Below, piece after piece: positions 34,698 through 44,293 of a stretch of DNA of 64,000 nt. Position 1 is the stretch's first letter, and every line of letters begins with the position of its first letter. The stretch is from Bradyrhizobium algeriense (lineage in GTDB: Bacteria; Pseudomonadota; Alphaproteobacteria; Rhizobiales; Xanthobacteraceae), in NCBI RefSeq assembly GCF_003062295.1, contig NZ_PYCN01000003.1, positions 558,001 through 622,000 of the forward strand, given 5' to 3'. The translations under genes and the position numbers were made by a program. The notes under the pieces are model-generated. The model was not told the DNA's origin. It did no database searches and saw only the letters and a program-made list of their open reading frames with translations.

Positions 34698-35473
34698 TGG
34701 CTCACCCCCAAATAGGCAGTTTGGACATCGGGATTGGCGATCAGCGCATCGAACGTGCCCTCGAAAATCTTGCGGCCGAAATTCAGCACAACACAGCGGT
34801 CCGAGACGCGGCGGATCACATCCATTTCGTGCTCAACCAGGATCACTGCCAGATCCGGCATCTCCTGGCGAAACGCCAGCAGATCGTCCATCAACTGGCG
34901 CGTCTCTTCATGCGTCATGCCCGCCGACGGTTCATCCAGCAACAGAAGCCGTGGTGCACCGATCAGTGCGCGGCAGATTTCAATCCGCCGGCGGTCGATC
35001 ATCGTGAACGAGCCGGCAGGTTGAAACAGCCGGTCAGCAATGACGGGATTGAAGCGATGCGCCAGCGCGCGGGCGCGATCGACCATCCCGCTCAGCTCGC
35101 CGCGCCAGCGGCGGCGGCGAAACAGGTTGGTAAACAGCCCCAGATCGAGCCGGCACAAGGCGCCGACCGCGATATTGTCAAAGACGCTTTGGTCCAACAT
35201 CAGCCGCGAACGCTGGAAGGTTCGCGCGACGCCTGCCCTGCCGATCATTTGCGGCGGCTTGGCGAACAGATCGCGCGCATCCAGGCGCACCGATCCGGCC
35301 GATGGCTTGTAAAGCCCGGTCACCACATTGAAGAACGTGGTCTTGCCTGATCCGTTTGGACCGACCAGCCCGACAGTTTCGCCCTTGTCGACCTCGATAT
35401 CGAGACCGTCAAGCGTGACCAGACCGTCGAAGCGCATCGTGAGGCCGCCGCAGGCCAGCAAGGGAGCGCTCAT
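34694..35473 (-). CDS. Branched-chain amino acid-type ABC importer ATPase, LivG-like (system 1)
   Basis: The 259-residue ATPase has Walker A GLVGPNGSGKTTFFNV, Walker B LLLLDEPSAGMTHEE and LVEHEMDVIRRV. In the signature position it reads SFTMIDRRRIEICRAL instead of LSYGQQRRLE, a variant without the usual glycine. ATGA overlaps join it to the LivM-like gene upstream and LivF-like gene downstream. Confidence 0.9.
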   Translation of the reverse strand: MSAPLLACGGLTMRFDGLVTLDGLDIEVDKGETVGLVGPNGSGKTTFFNVVTGLYKPSAGSVRLDARDLFAKPPQMIGRAGVARTFQRSRLMLDQSVFDNIAVGALCRLDLGLFTNLFRRRRWRGELSGMVDRARALAHRFNPVIADRLFQPAGSFTMIDRRRIEICRALIGAPRLLLLDEPSAGMTHEETRQLMDDLLAFRQEMPDLAVILVEHEMDVIRRVSDRCVVLNFGRKIFEGTFDALIANPDVQTAYLGVSQ

Positions 35474-36678
35474 GCGTCCGCTCCCGGCCGCCCGATGAAG
35501 CGTGACAGATCGCGGATCGGACGCGGCAAAATGCCCGACGGGCGGAACAGCAGGATACCCAGCACCAGCAACGCAAAGATCAGCAGCCGGAATTCCTGAA
35601 TAGCCTGCAGTTTTTCGGGGATGACGAGGATCACCATGGCGGCGACCACGGCACCCCAGAAATTGCCGAGCCCGCCGAGCACGATGATCGACAACATCAA
35701 CAGAGAGTCGCCGAGCCCGGACCCGTTCGGCGTCACGAACCCGTTCATCATGCCGTAGACCGCCCCGGCAACACCGATCACTGCGTTGCCGATCAGGAAG
35801 GCTACGACCTTCCAGCGGGCAATCGACAGGCCGAACACCGAGGCCGCGGTCTCATCGCTGCGCACGGAGTCCAGCGCGATCCCGATCCAGGACCGCTCGA
35901 TGCGGCGGATCAGCGTGAAGGCCATCGCGAAAATGCAGATCGAAAGCACTGCATAGGGCAGATAGAATGACACGTCCCACGGACCGATCGACGATATCCG
36001 GTTGAAGTCGAGGCCGAAGATCGAAAGACCCTTGATCTTCATACCCTGCGGGCCGCCCAGTGTGTCGTTCACCTCCAGCAGGCTGCGCAGCAGCAGGCCG
36101 AATGCGATGGTCACAAGTGCTGCATAGTGCCCGCGGGTCCTCAGCACCGGCAGCAACAGAATAACTCCGATCGCGCCGGTCACGATGCCGCTGACAACGA
36201 GGATCATCAGATGCGGAATCCCGGCATACGCCGTCATTACGGCAGCCGTATACGAACCGAGTACAAAGAACGCCGCGCCGGCGAAATTGGCAATTCCTGC
36301 GAACGCCAGTTGAAGGTTTAGCGCGATGCAGGCCGTGGCAAACAGCGCCACGGTCGCCAGCATCAGGAGCGTGTAGTGCTCGCCGTGAAAGACGACGATC
36401 AGGCCCAGTGCGCAGACGAAAGCGACGGCGTTGGCGAATCCGCTGTAGTCGCTGCAGATGGCAGAGACGTCCTGACCGAGCGGCGTGCGATCGGCGATCG
36501 CAAACACCACCAGGAAGGCCGCGAGCAGGCCGAGCACCTGAATCTGCGACTCCGCATGCATCATCAGGCCACCGCCTGCAAACAGCAAAGCCACCGTAAG
36601 CACGACCACGGCGCGCGGATGACGCTGTATCCGAAGCGGCGACAAGACGGGGATCGGCGAAGGAATGCTGCTCATCAT
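35470..36678 (-). CDS. ABC importer permease, LivM-like (system 1)
   Basis: The 402-residue permease has about ten hydrophobic segments, with the central LivM core CIALNLQLAFAGIANFAGA and the end IVLGGLGNFWGAVVAA. The N-terminus has extra membrane segments compared with LivH. The start (ATG at 36678) overlaps the LivH-like stop; the apparent continuation into a much longer frame is a shadow in the wrong frame for LivH. Confidence 0.9.
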   Translation of the reverse strand: MMSSIPSPIPVLSPLRIQRHPRAVVVLTVALLFAGGGLMMHAESQIQVLGLLAAFLVVFAIADRTPLGQDVSAICSDYSGFANAVAFVCALGLIVVFHGEHYTLLMLATVALFATACIALNLQLAFAGIANFAGAAFFVLGSYTAAVMTAYAGIPHLMILVVSGIVTGAIGVILLLPVLRTRGHYAALVTIAFGLLLRSLLEVNDTLGGPQGMKIKGLSIFGLDFNRISSIGPWDVSFYLPYAVLSICIFAMAFTLIRRIERSWIGIALDSVRSDETAASVFGLSIARWKVVAFLIGNAVIGVAGAVYGMMNGFVTPNGSGLGDSLLMLSIIVLGGLGNFWGAVVAAMVILVIPEKLQAIQEFRLLIFALLVLGILLFRPSGILPRPIRDLSRFIGRPGADA

Positions 36679-37595
36679 ACCCGCTCGCTTCGGCGCTCGG
36701 CGATCAGACCGGTCGGGAAGATCGCGATCAGGATGATGATCACCGCGAAAGCGATCACGTCCTTGTACGCGCTCGAAATCGGCAGAGCGACTACGACCAG
36801 GGTCTGTACTCCGGCAAACAGGAAACCACCAATGATCGGACCGAGCATGCTGCCGAGCCCGCCGACGACAGCCGAAGCGAAGCCGATAATGCCGAGAAGG
36901 ACGCCCATGTTGAAATTGATCTCGCGGTAGTACAGCCCGAGCATGCAGCCCGCGAACGCCGCGAGCGCGGAGCCCAGCGCAAACGTCCCCAGAACCACCG
37001 CGTGGAAATCGATCCCCGAAAGCCTTGCCACCTCGCCATCCTGGGCCACCGCGCGAATGGCGAGACCGAATCGCGTGCGGGTGATCAGAAGGTGCGTCCC
37101 CAGCACCAGCAGCAGGCCGGCGGCGAGGATCATCACGCTGTCGATGCCGACACTGAACGAACCGGCTTTGATGGCGCCGCCCGGCAGCAGCGCCGGAAAC
37201 GGCTTTGGATTGCCGCCGTTGGGCACGCCGAGCCTGATGGCTTCGCGTAGCACGGTGCCCGCCATCAAGGTGGCCAGCAGCACGTTGACGCCGGGTGCAT
37301 GGCGCAGCGGCAGCACAAGAACGCGCCCGATGATGACGCCGGCCAGCGCGCCTATCACCACCGCCGCAGCTATTCCCGAGGCCAGCGCCAGCACGGGCGG
37401 CAGCGCAACCAGACCTCCCGCAATCCCGGCCGCGCCGAGGCTGGAGAATGCGCCGACAGTCACGACATCGCCGTGCGAGAACTTGATGACGTCGAGCACG
37501 CCGAAGAACAGCGAGAAGCCGACCGCGATCATCGCATAGATCACGCCCAGCATCAGGCCGTTGAAAAGCTGCTGGGCAAGAATGCCGATATCCAT
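36675..37595 (-). CDS. ABC importer permease, LivH-like (system 1)
   Basis: The 306-residue permease begins MDIGILAQQLFNGLMLGVIY and shows LFFGVLDVIKFSHGD and GFASAVVGGLGSMLGPIIGG, the LivH hallmarks. About eight membrane segments are visible. AGGA lies eight bases before the ATG at 37595; the longer frame to 37781 runs into the intergenic region and is rejected. It lies 70 bp after the binding-protein gene. Confidence 0.92.
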   Translation of the reverse strand: MDIGILAQQLFNGLMLGVIYAMIAVGFSLFFGVLDVIKFSHGDVVTVGAFSSLGAAGIAGGLVALPPVLALASGIAAAVVIGALAGVIIGRVLVLPLRHAPGVNVLLATLMAGTVLREAIRLGVPNGGNPKPFPALLPGGAIKAGSFSVGIDSVMILAAGLLLVLGTHLLITRTRFGLAIRAVAQDGEVARLSGIDFHAVVLGTFALGSALAAFAGCMLGLYYREINFNMGVLLGIIGFASAVVGGLGSMLGPIIGGFLFAGVQTLVVVALPISSAYKDVIAFAVIIILIAIFPTGLIAERRSERV

Positions 37596-37665
37596 CGCGG
37601 AGTCCTGGTGGCAAAGAAATTCGAAGAGCGAAGGGAGCGGCGAGCCGAAGCTCGCCGCGATGGAG

Positions 37666-38802
37666 CTAGTTCCTGGCCAGCCTCTTCTTGCCGGCGGCAT
37701 AGTCGCTATCCGGCCAATAGACCCACTTTCCGTCCTGGGCCACGTAGACATTGGCGTTGACGATGTTCTGGCGGTGATCATCGAAGTTGATCTCGCCGAC
37801 CAGCGCCTTGTAGCCCTTGGTGCCGTTGAGCACCTCCTTCATCTTCTTGCGATCGGGGCCGGTCTTTTCGATCGCGTCCATCACCAGATTGGTGGCGGAA
37901 TAGGCGAACGGGCCGTAGGCGTCGGGGTCCTCGCGGAAACCGGCCTTGGCGTAGGCGTCGAGAAAGGCCTGGCCTTGCGGATATTTGCTGATCGGTGCGC
38001 CGTTGTGGAACGAGATCGTGCCCTCGCCGGCCGCGCCTGCGCCCTCGAGGAAACCGGCCGTCATGATGCCGGACACACCGGCAAGCTGGGCCGTGACGCC
38101 GACGCGATCCATCTGCGCGCGCAGGCGAACGCCGAGCGGCGTCAATCCGCCGATCAGAATGAGGTCGGGTTTGAGCTCCTTGATCCTGGTAAGCTCCGCC
38201 GTAAAGTCCTGCTGGTCAGGACTGACCGGAAATGTAGCAACGATTTCGCCGCCGGTCGGCTTGAGATATTCAGTGAAATACTTGTTCTGGCCCTTGCCGT
38301 AGTCCGTGGTGTCATGGACGACGACAAATTTCTTGTAGCCCTGCTTGGTGAGGAAATCCGCGGCCAGCCTTCCCTCGTTGATCATTGTGCCGTTGACGCG
38401 ATGGATTTCGCGGTAATCGTTGCCGTAGGTGATTTCGGGCAGGATCGCACCCCATACCACGACAGGAAGACCGAAACGCGAATAAGTATCGACGGTGGCA
38501 ATGCCGACGGCGGAACAGTAATGCGTGATGCCGGCGATGATGGAGTTGTCGGAAGCCGCCTTGGTTGCGACCTGAATGCCGACATTGGGCTTGCACTCAT
38601 CGTCAAACGTAATGAGTTCATAGGTGTATTTCGCCGCCGGATCGGCATTGCGCAGCTGAACCGCAAGCTGCGCGGAATTACGGCCGCCGAGGCCCGGTGC
38701 GGAATTGCCGCCCGACAACGGGCCGATGAACGCGAGCTTCACGGTATCCTTGGCAAGCACCGCGGAAGGGAACGGCGCGGCGAGAGCCAACAACAGCAAC
38801 AA
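37666..38802 (-). CDS. ABC importer substrate-binding protein (system 1), probable frameshift in signal peptide
   Basis: The 378-codon open frame encodes a periplasmic binding protein of the type used by Liv importers (VKLAFIGPLSGGNSAPGLGG, LITFDDECKPNVGIQVATK, EINFDDHRQNIVNANVYVAQ). The frame opens at a TTG in a leucine run. A well-placed ATG with GGAG (ATG at 38819, MKFKSG) lies 17 bases upstream in another frame, and a stop blocks the binding-protein frame just before. One extra base near 38803 would give MKFKSGLLLLLALAAPF, a textbook signal peptide. So either a natural 1-base deletion or a sequencing error has split the leader; a TTG start would leave it without its basic region. Confidence 0.8.
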   Translation of the reverse strand: MLLLLALAAPFPSAVLAKDTVKLAFIGPLSGGNSAPGLGGRNSAQLAVQLRNADPAAKYTYELITFDDECKPNVGIQVATKAASDNSIIAGITHYCSAVGIATVDTYSRFGLPVVVWGAILPEITYGNDYREIHRVNGTMINEGRLAADFLTKQGYKKFVVVHDTTDYGKGQNKYFTEYLKPTGGEIVATFPVSPDQQDFTAELTRIKELKPDLILIGGLTPLGVRLRAQMDRVGVTAQLAGVSGIMTAGFLEGAGAAGEGTISFHNGAPISKYPQGQAFLDAYAKAGFREDPDAYGPFAYSATNLVMDAIEKTGPDRKKMKEVLNGTKGYKALVGEINFDDHRQNIVNANVYVAQDGKWVYWPDSDYAAGKKRLARN

Positions 38803-38819
38803 CCGGATTTAAATTTCAT

Positions 38820-39273
38820 GACCACTCCACTCCTCTGTGTCGGGAGAAGTGTAAGGTGGACCCCTCGGGCGTGGGCAGTGCATATTTTTGCAGAACGACG
38901 TGCGCTGAGCCGCAAGCGCCGGTGAAATTTGCGCCCTGCATTGCCACTTCCTGCCGCAGTCTGCCTTCGCTTTGGGCTAAAGCATTGTATCGTCGGCAAA
39001 GCCGTGGTTGCGGTTGATGCCTGACACCGCTGGCAAGCCACATCGAACTCCTCCGCGCGCATGCCTCCATTTACCCCACTTGAAGAGCTCAGCAAGTCCG
39101 CCACGGCCATTCCAAGATCGGTGTGCAAATGAGCAAATTTATGCGATGAAACTGCGATCCCACCGCGAATTTAGCCAGACACCTTCCGGAATCATCGGGT
39201 ACATTTCCGGCCTGTTTCTGAAGGCAGCCGAACGAAAAAATCCGCTTCTTGCGTTCTGAACTTCGTTCGAACC
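38820..39273. other. 454-bp divergent region between importer system 1 and the FAD gene
   Basis: No reading frame looks real apart from the first codons of the frameshifted leader. A TGCATATTTTTGCA element (38879-38892) lies 60 bp upstream of the presumed leader ATG and could be a LysR-type site. Promoters for both directions are expected here. Confidence 0.4.
38879..38892. promoter_or_regulatory. Candidate LysR operator TGCATATTTTTGCA
   Basis: TGCA arms flank an AT-rich core of six bases. The site is 60 bp upstream of the binding-protein leader and is the only clear dyad seen before this operon, which ends with a LysR gene. LysR sites are typically T-N11-A; this one has N12. Assignment is by position only. 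Confidence 0.3.
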
Positions 39274-40758
39274 GTGGACTATGGGGCCAGACATTTGGGT
39301 AAGGTTGATCGCATCGATTTGGCGGGGATCGCACTGCACGAGCGTGCCGTCGCGCGAGACCTGGAAATTCTGGGTGTACCGGCGGCGAATTGGCCGGCCA
39401 AAATCGAGGATGCCACCGGCCAACCGGTCCTGGATGTCCTGGTTGTCGGCGCCGGCATGAACGGCATCGCCGCCGCCGGCAGCCTGATGTTCAAAGGAAT
39501 ATGCAATATCGCTGTGGTCGAGCGCTCAAGGCCGGGTCGGGAAGGGCCTTGGCTGACCTTCGCGCGGATGGACACGCTGCGCTCGCCCAAAACGTTGACG
39601 GGCCCCGCCCTCGGCGTTCCCTCTCTCACGTTTCGTGCCTGGTATGAGGCGAAATACGGCCTCAATGCCTGGGAAACCCTTTACAAGATTCATAATCGGA
39701 CCTGGGTAGAGTATCTGTCCTGGTTGCAGAAAGTGCTGGCTTTGCCGGTCAGGCATGGGGCTGCGCTGGAAGCCCTCGAACCTGCCGGGCCCTTCGTGCG
39801 GGCCATGCTGAATGAAGGCGGGGTACGTCGAAATTTATTGGCGCGACGGGTCGTTCTGGCGACCGGCCGTGCCGGAGCCGGTGGCGTTTTCTGGCCGGAT
39901 TTCATCGATCGGGGACTGGTGCCCGATCTTGCCGCCCATACCAATGATGACATCGATTTCGCAGCGCTTCGCGGCAAATCCATCGCCATCCTCGGCGGCG
40001 GCGCCTCCGCCTGGGACAATGCAGCAACCGCACTTGAACGGGGTGCTGCGCGCGTCGACATGTATGTGCGCCGCCCTTACTTGCCGCAGGTCAACAAGGG
40101 GCGTGGCTCGGCTTTTCCCGGCTTTCTGCACGGCTGGTCGTCCCTGCCCGATGCCGAACGCTGGGCGACGATGGTCTATCTGAACGATCTTCAGGCACCG
40201 GTGCCGCACGAGACCGTCAACCGCACCACCAGCCTGAGCAACTTCCATATCCATTTTCGCACAGGCATCGAAACGGCCTCCCGTGCGGATGGGAAAGTTG
40301 CGATGAAGATCGCGGACCGGGATGAAACCAGGACGCATGATTTTCTGATCGTGGGCACTGGCTTCAATGTCGACCCGGCGCTGATCCCGGAGCTCGCCAG
40401 CTACGCCTCCAACATCGCCACCTGGTACGATCGCTATCAGCCCGCTCCTGATCTCCGCCGCCGCGATCTGGAGCAGTTTCCCTATCTGGGTCCCGGTTTC
40501 GAGTTGACCGAGAAGGCACCGGGCAGCGAGCCAACCCTCGGCCAGATCCATCTGGTCAATTTCGGCGCCCATGCAAGCCATGCCGGCATCGCCAGCGATA
40601 TCCCCGGCGTCAATATCGCGGCCGAGCGGGTCGCCGGTGCTATCGTGACCTCGCTCTTCCGCGAAGATATCGATCACATGCGCCGCAAGGTCGAAGCTTA
40701 CAATGAGCCCGAACTTGCCGGCACACCCTTCTTCGTTCCTGAATCCGAACGAAGCTGA
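39274..40758 (+). CDS. FAD/NAD(P)-dependent monooxygenase-like oxidoreductase
   Basis: The 494-residue protein has two dinucleotide-binding motifs: VVGAGMNGIAAAG for FAD (near 54) and AILGGGASAWDNAATALERG for NAD(P) (near 235). A segment FLIVGTGFNVDP precedes the C-terminal third. This is the layout of flavin monooxygenases and the SidA/IucD N-hydroxylase group. It could N-hydroxylate an amine or amino acid, the usual first step toward an aldoxime, but it is divergent from the aldoxime operon with a 450-bp gap, so the link is weak. The GTG start at 39274 is uncertain; no good ribosome site was seen. Confidence 0.7.
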   Translation: MDYGARHLGKVDRIDLAGIALHERAVARDLEILGVPAANWPAKIEDATGQPVLDVLVVGAGMNGIAAAGSLMFKGICNIAVVERSRPGREGPWLTFARMDTLRSPKTLTGPALGVPSLTFRAWYEAKYGLNAWETLYKIHNRTWVEYLSWLQKVLALPVRHGAALEALEPAGPFVRAMLNEGGVRRNLLARRVVLATGRAGAGGVFWPDFIDRGLVPDLAAHTNDDIDFAALRGKSIAILGGGASAWDNAATALERGAARVDMYVRRPYLPQVNKGRGSAFPGFLHGWSSLPDAERWATMVYLNDLQAPVPHETVNRTTSLSNFHIHFRTGIETASRADGKVAMKIADRDETRTHDFLIVGTGFNVDPALIPELASYASNIATWYDRYQPAPDLRRRDLEQFPYLGPGFELTEKAPGSEPTLGQIHLVNFGAHASHAGIASDIPGVNIAAERVAGAIVTSLFREDIDHMRRKVEAYNEPELAGTPFFVPESERS

Positions 40759-40782
40759 ACAGCCCGCAAGAACTGGAGATAT

Positions 40783-41529
40783 TCAAGCGACCTCCGCGCC
40801 GCCAAGATAGGCGTCGCGCACCCGAGGATCGTCCTTTAGCGCGCGGGCCGAACCGGAAAGCACGATACGGCCGGTCTGCAGGACGTAGGCCTCATGGGCG
40901 ATTTCCAATGCCAGGCTGGCATTCTGTTCGACCATGAAGATCGATACGCCCTCTTTGTTGATGGTTCTGATCAAGTCCAGTACGCGATCGACGAAGAGCG
41001 GAGAAAGGCCCATGGTCGGCTCGTCCATCACGATCATCCGCGGCCGGCTCATCAGGGCGCGGGCCATGGCGACCATCTGTTGCTCGCCGCCCGAGAGCGA
41101 GCCGGCGCGTTGTGAAAGCCGTTGCCCGAGTTTGGGAAATAGCGCCAGCATCCGTTCGAGATCGTTTGCGACTTCGGCGCTGTCGTTGCGCACGAAGGCG
41201 CCCATCAGGATATTTTCCCTCACGCTCATGTCCGCGAACAGCCGGCGCGCCTCCGGCACGGACGCGATGCCGCGCCGAACGATCTGCGGCGTCGTCAGAC
41301 CGAGCGTCGAGGCACCGTCGAAAGTCAGTTCGCCCGAGCGCGGTCTCACCAGGCCGAGAATGATCTTCATCGTCGTCGATTTGCCGCTGGCATTGCCGCC
41401 CAACAGACACACGATATGACCACGCTGCACATCGATCGAGAGGTCGAAATGCACCTGTGCCTGACCGTAGAAAGTATTGATGTTGGACAGCCGCAAGAGC
41501 GGGCCGGCGGAATGTGCTGTGCCATTCAT
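40783..41529 (-). CDS. Branched-chain amino acid-type ABC importer ATPase, LivF-like (system 2)
   Basis: The 248-residue ATPase has Walker A LLGGNASGKSTTMK, signature LSGGEQQMVAMARAL, Walker B IVMDEPTMGLSPLF and MVEQNASLALEIA. Note the Walker A reads GGNASGKST. It pairs with the LivG-like gene through an ATGA overlap and is the last gene of its operon. Confidence 0.92.
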   Translation of the reverse strand: MNGTAHSAGPLLRLSNINTFYGQAQVHFDLSIDVQRGHIVCLLGGNASGKSTTMKIILGLVRPRSGELTFDGASTLGLTTPQIVRRGIASVPEARRLFADMSVRENILMGAFVRNDSAEVANDLERMLALFPKLGQRLSQRAGSLSGGEQQMVAMARALMSRPRMIVMDEPTMGLSPLFVDRVLDLIRTINKEGVSIFMVEQNASLALEIAHEAYVLQTGRIVLSGSARALKDDPRVRDAYLGGAEVA

Positions 41530-42413
41530 GCCGCTGTCTCCCGCGCATCGGCCGCCCGTTGCGACAATCCGTGGCCGAGATAGGCCTCGATGACCTTGGC
41601 GTCGTTCCGTACATCCTCGCCGGCGCCTTCGGCAATCTTTTTGCCTTCGTCCATGACGACGACGCGGTCGGAGAGGCGCATGACCATGTCGAGCTTGTGT
41701 TCGATCAGCAGAATCGTCAGTCCCTCGGCTTTCAGTTCGGCGACCAGCCCTTGCATTTCGGTGGTCTCGGTCGGGTTCATGCCGGCCGTGGGCTCGTCGA
41801 GCAGCAACAGACGCGGCTTGAGCGCCAGCGCGCGCGCGATCTCGACACGGCGACGATTGGCGTAGGACAGGCTATATGCCGGCTGATCGATGCGTGGCAG
41901 GAGACGCTCGCCAAACCGCGCCAGGATCCCCCTCACCTCTTCACGCAACCGCTCCTCCTCGGCCCTTACCGCAGCGGGTCGCAACAGCGCCAGTCCCAGC
42001 TCCAGCAAGGGCCCGATCAGCGGTGTGGCCGGCTTGACGGCACGCAGCCGCGTGTGCGCGCCGATCAAGACGTTCTCCATCACGCTGAGGTTGCCGAACA
42101 CGCGACCAAGCTGGAACGTGCGCGCGATACCATGGCCCGCCAGTTTCTCGGGCGAAAAGTGTGTGACGGGCTCGCCATCGAGACGGACCTCGCCACCGTC
42201 GGGCCTGTCGAGCCCTGTAACGAGATTGAACAAGGTGGTCTTGCCGGCACCGTTCGGGCCGATGATGCTGACCAATTCGCCTTTGGCGAGGTCAAGATCA
42301 ATGTCGTCGACCGCAGTGAGCCCCCCGAAGCGCCGTGTCAGTCCACGCAGAGAAAGCAAGGACGCGTGGCTGGCGACTGGCGCGTTCGTGCTGTTACCGA
42401 TCTTAACACCCAT
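41526..42413 (-). CDS. Branched-chain amino acid-type ABC importer ATPase, LivG-like (system 2)
   Basis: The 295-residue ATPase has Walker A IIGPNGAGKTTLFNL, signature region YSLSYANRRRVEIARAL and Walker B LLLLDEPTAGMNPTE, plus LIEHKLDMVMRLSD. It is longer than typical LivG because of an N-terminal extension and a C-terminal tail. It overlaps the fused permease gene by one base. Confidence 0.92.
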   Translation of the reverse strand: MGVKIGNSTNAPVASHASLLSLRGLTRRFGGLTAVDDIDLDLAKGELVSIIGPNGAGKTTLFNLVTGLDRPDGGEVRLDGEPVTHFSPEKLAGHGIARTFQLGRVFGNLSVMENVLIGAHTRLRAVKPATPLIGPLLELGLALLRPAAVRAEEERLREEVRGILARFGERLLPRIDQPAYSLSYANRRRVEIARALALKPRLLLLDEPTAGMNPTETTEMQGLVAELKAEGLTILLIEHKLDMVMRLSDRVVVMDEGKKIAEGAGEDVRNDAKVIEAYLGHGLSQRAADARETAA

Positions 42414-44236
42414 CAGATGGTTCCCAACAGGCCTTGCGGCCGGAACCGCACCAGCAGCAAAAGGACGATGCCATAGATCAGAATGCGGTACTCCGCCGCG
42501 ATCCGGAAAACCTCGGGCAGACCAACCAACGCCACCGAACCTGCGATCGCGCCGGCGACGTTGCCCAATCCCCCCAGGATCACGATGGTCAGCGCCAGGA
42601 TCGACTGCTGCGTGTTGAAGGTCTCGTGATTGATGTAGGAATACAGATGGGCGGCGATGCCGCCGCTGACGCCCGCAGCGAATCCACCGAAAATGAAGGC
42701 CAATGCCTTATAGCGATTGAGGCTGAGACCATAGGCGCGCGCCGCCACGTCGTCATCGCGAATGGCGCGAAAACTGCGGCCGATATGCGAACCGAGCAAC
42801 CGCACCTGCAGAAGCGCGAGCAGAACCATGACCGCGAAGCTGAACCAGTAGATCGATGTCACGCCGACAAGTTCAAAACCAAATAGCGACAGCGGCGGGA
42901 TACCCGAAACCCCGATCGGTCCGTGTGTGACGGTTTCCCAGTTCAGGATGACCAGGGAAATGATCTCACCGATGGCCAGTGTCGCGATCGAGACATAATG
43001 CCCGCGCAGACGGAACGACGGCGAGATCAGAAGTGTCCCGAGCGCTGCACTCATCAGCCCCCCGCAGATGATCGACATGCTGACGGGCACGGACAAATCC
43101 AGTGATAGCAGCGCGGAAGTATAGGCGCCGATGGCAAGAAGCGCCGCGTGTCCCAGCGAGACCTGCCCTATGGTGCCGGCGACAAGCGTCAGGCTGAGCG
43201 CCAGCATGGCGAAGAGCCAGGCGTTGATGAGGGTCTGGAGCACATAGGATGAAACCGGAAGAAACGGTAACAGCGCAAAGGCTGCGAACGCGACCAACAA
43301 TGCCCAACGCGGTATGCGCACCGGGCGACTGGGGGCGATGAAGGTGCCGGTGAGCGGCTCTGGCGGCGCCTGCTTGGCACTGGCGAACAAACCGTTCGGC
43401 CGGAACACAAGGACCACAATCAACAACAGGAATGCGAACAGATTGCGGTAGCTGGTGCCGAAGACCGCCACGCCGTAGCTTTCCACCAACCCCAGCAGGA
43501 GACTGCCAACCACGGCACCCGGCACATTGCCCGCGCCGCCGACCACCTCCGCGACAACACCCTTCAACGTTGCGTGAAGGCTCATCGCAGTATCGATCTG
43601 GTTGTAGTACATGCCAACCAACATGCCGGAAAGGCCGCCAAGCGCGGCGGCAATCCCGAACACCGTCTGGTTGACGCGGTTGACGTCGACGCCCATCTGC
43701 ATGGCGGCGTCGCGGTCCTGTGCCGTGGCCCGCACGGCCCAGCCAAGCTTGGTATAGCGCAGGAAGACAAACAGCAGCAGCGCACTGGTAGCGCCGATAC
43801 AGGCAATCAGGATGTCGAGTGGACCAATCGTTCCCGTACCGATCTGAAAACGGATATCGGGTAACTGGCTCGGCAGAGCACGCGGATTGGGCGAAAAAGT
43901 GAGCATGACGATCTGATCGAGCACAAAGCTGATGCCGATCGTCGCCAGTAGTGGCGCAATGCGTACCGAATTCTGCAAAGGTCGCAAACCAAAGCGCTCG
44001 ATGATCAACCCGACCAGCGCCGCAATGGCTGCAACCAGAACAATGGTGATGAAGAGCGGTGTCCGCAGTGCCACCACCGCGACCCAGCCGACATAGGCGC
44101 CGACAAGATAGATCGAGCCCTGCGCAAAATTGATCAGCCGGCTGACGCCAAAGATCAGCGCGAGCCCGACCGCCACGAGCGCATACACGTTACCGAGGAT
44201 CAGTCCATTGATCGTGTAGTCGAGCCAGGAAGACAC
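42413..44236 (-). CDS. Fused LivH-LivM ABC importer permease (system 2)
   Basis: A single 607-residue chain contains a complete LivH-like half ([51 protein letters not shown]) followed at about 300 by a complete LivM-like half ([35 protein letters not shown]). Both permease halves therefore come as one polypeptide. The GTG at 44236 has AGGA five to six bases upstream. It lies 57 bp after the binding-protein gene. Confidence 0.92.
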   Translation of the reverse strand: MSSWLDYTINGLILGNVYALVAVGLALIFGVSRLINFAQGSIYLVGAYVGWVAVVALRTPLFITIVLVAAIAALVGLIIERFGLRPLQNSVRIAPLLATIGISFVLDQIVMLTFSPNPRALPSQLPDIRFQIGTGTIGPLDILIACIGATSALLLFVFLRYTKLGWAVRATAQDRDAAMQMGVDVNRVNQTVFGIAAALGGLSGMLVGMYYNQIDTAMSLHATLKGVVAEVVGGAGNVPGAVVGSLLLGLVESYGVAVFGTSYRNLFAFLLLIVVLVFRPNGLFASAKQAPPEPLTGTFIAPSRPVRIPRWALLVAFAAFALLPFLPVSSYVLQTLINAWLFAMLALSLTLVAGTIGQVSLGHAALLAIGAYTSALLSLDLSVPVSMSIICGGLMSAALGTLLISPSFRLRGHYVSIATLAIGEIISLVILNWETVTHGPIGVSGIPPLSLFGFELVGVTSIYWFSFAVMVLLALLQVRLLGSHIGRSFRAIRDDDVAARAYGLSLNRYKALAFIFGGFAAGVSGGIAAHLYSYINHETFNTQQSILALTIVILGGLGNVAGAIAGSVALVGLPEVFRIAAEYRILIYGIVLLLLVRFRPQGLLGTI

Positions 44237-44293
44237 ACTGAGTTCCTATTGAGAGAAGCCGCGATTGGAGAGACGCGCCGCCGACACATAATT

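Noticed and set aside
35470..37614. A 714-codon minus-strand frame as a giant permease
   Set aside because: The N-terminal 300 residues are Arg/Gly-rich shadow of the LivH-like gene; LivM starts at 36678 with an ATGA overlap.
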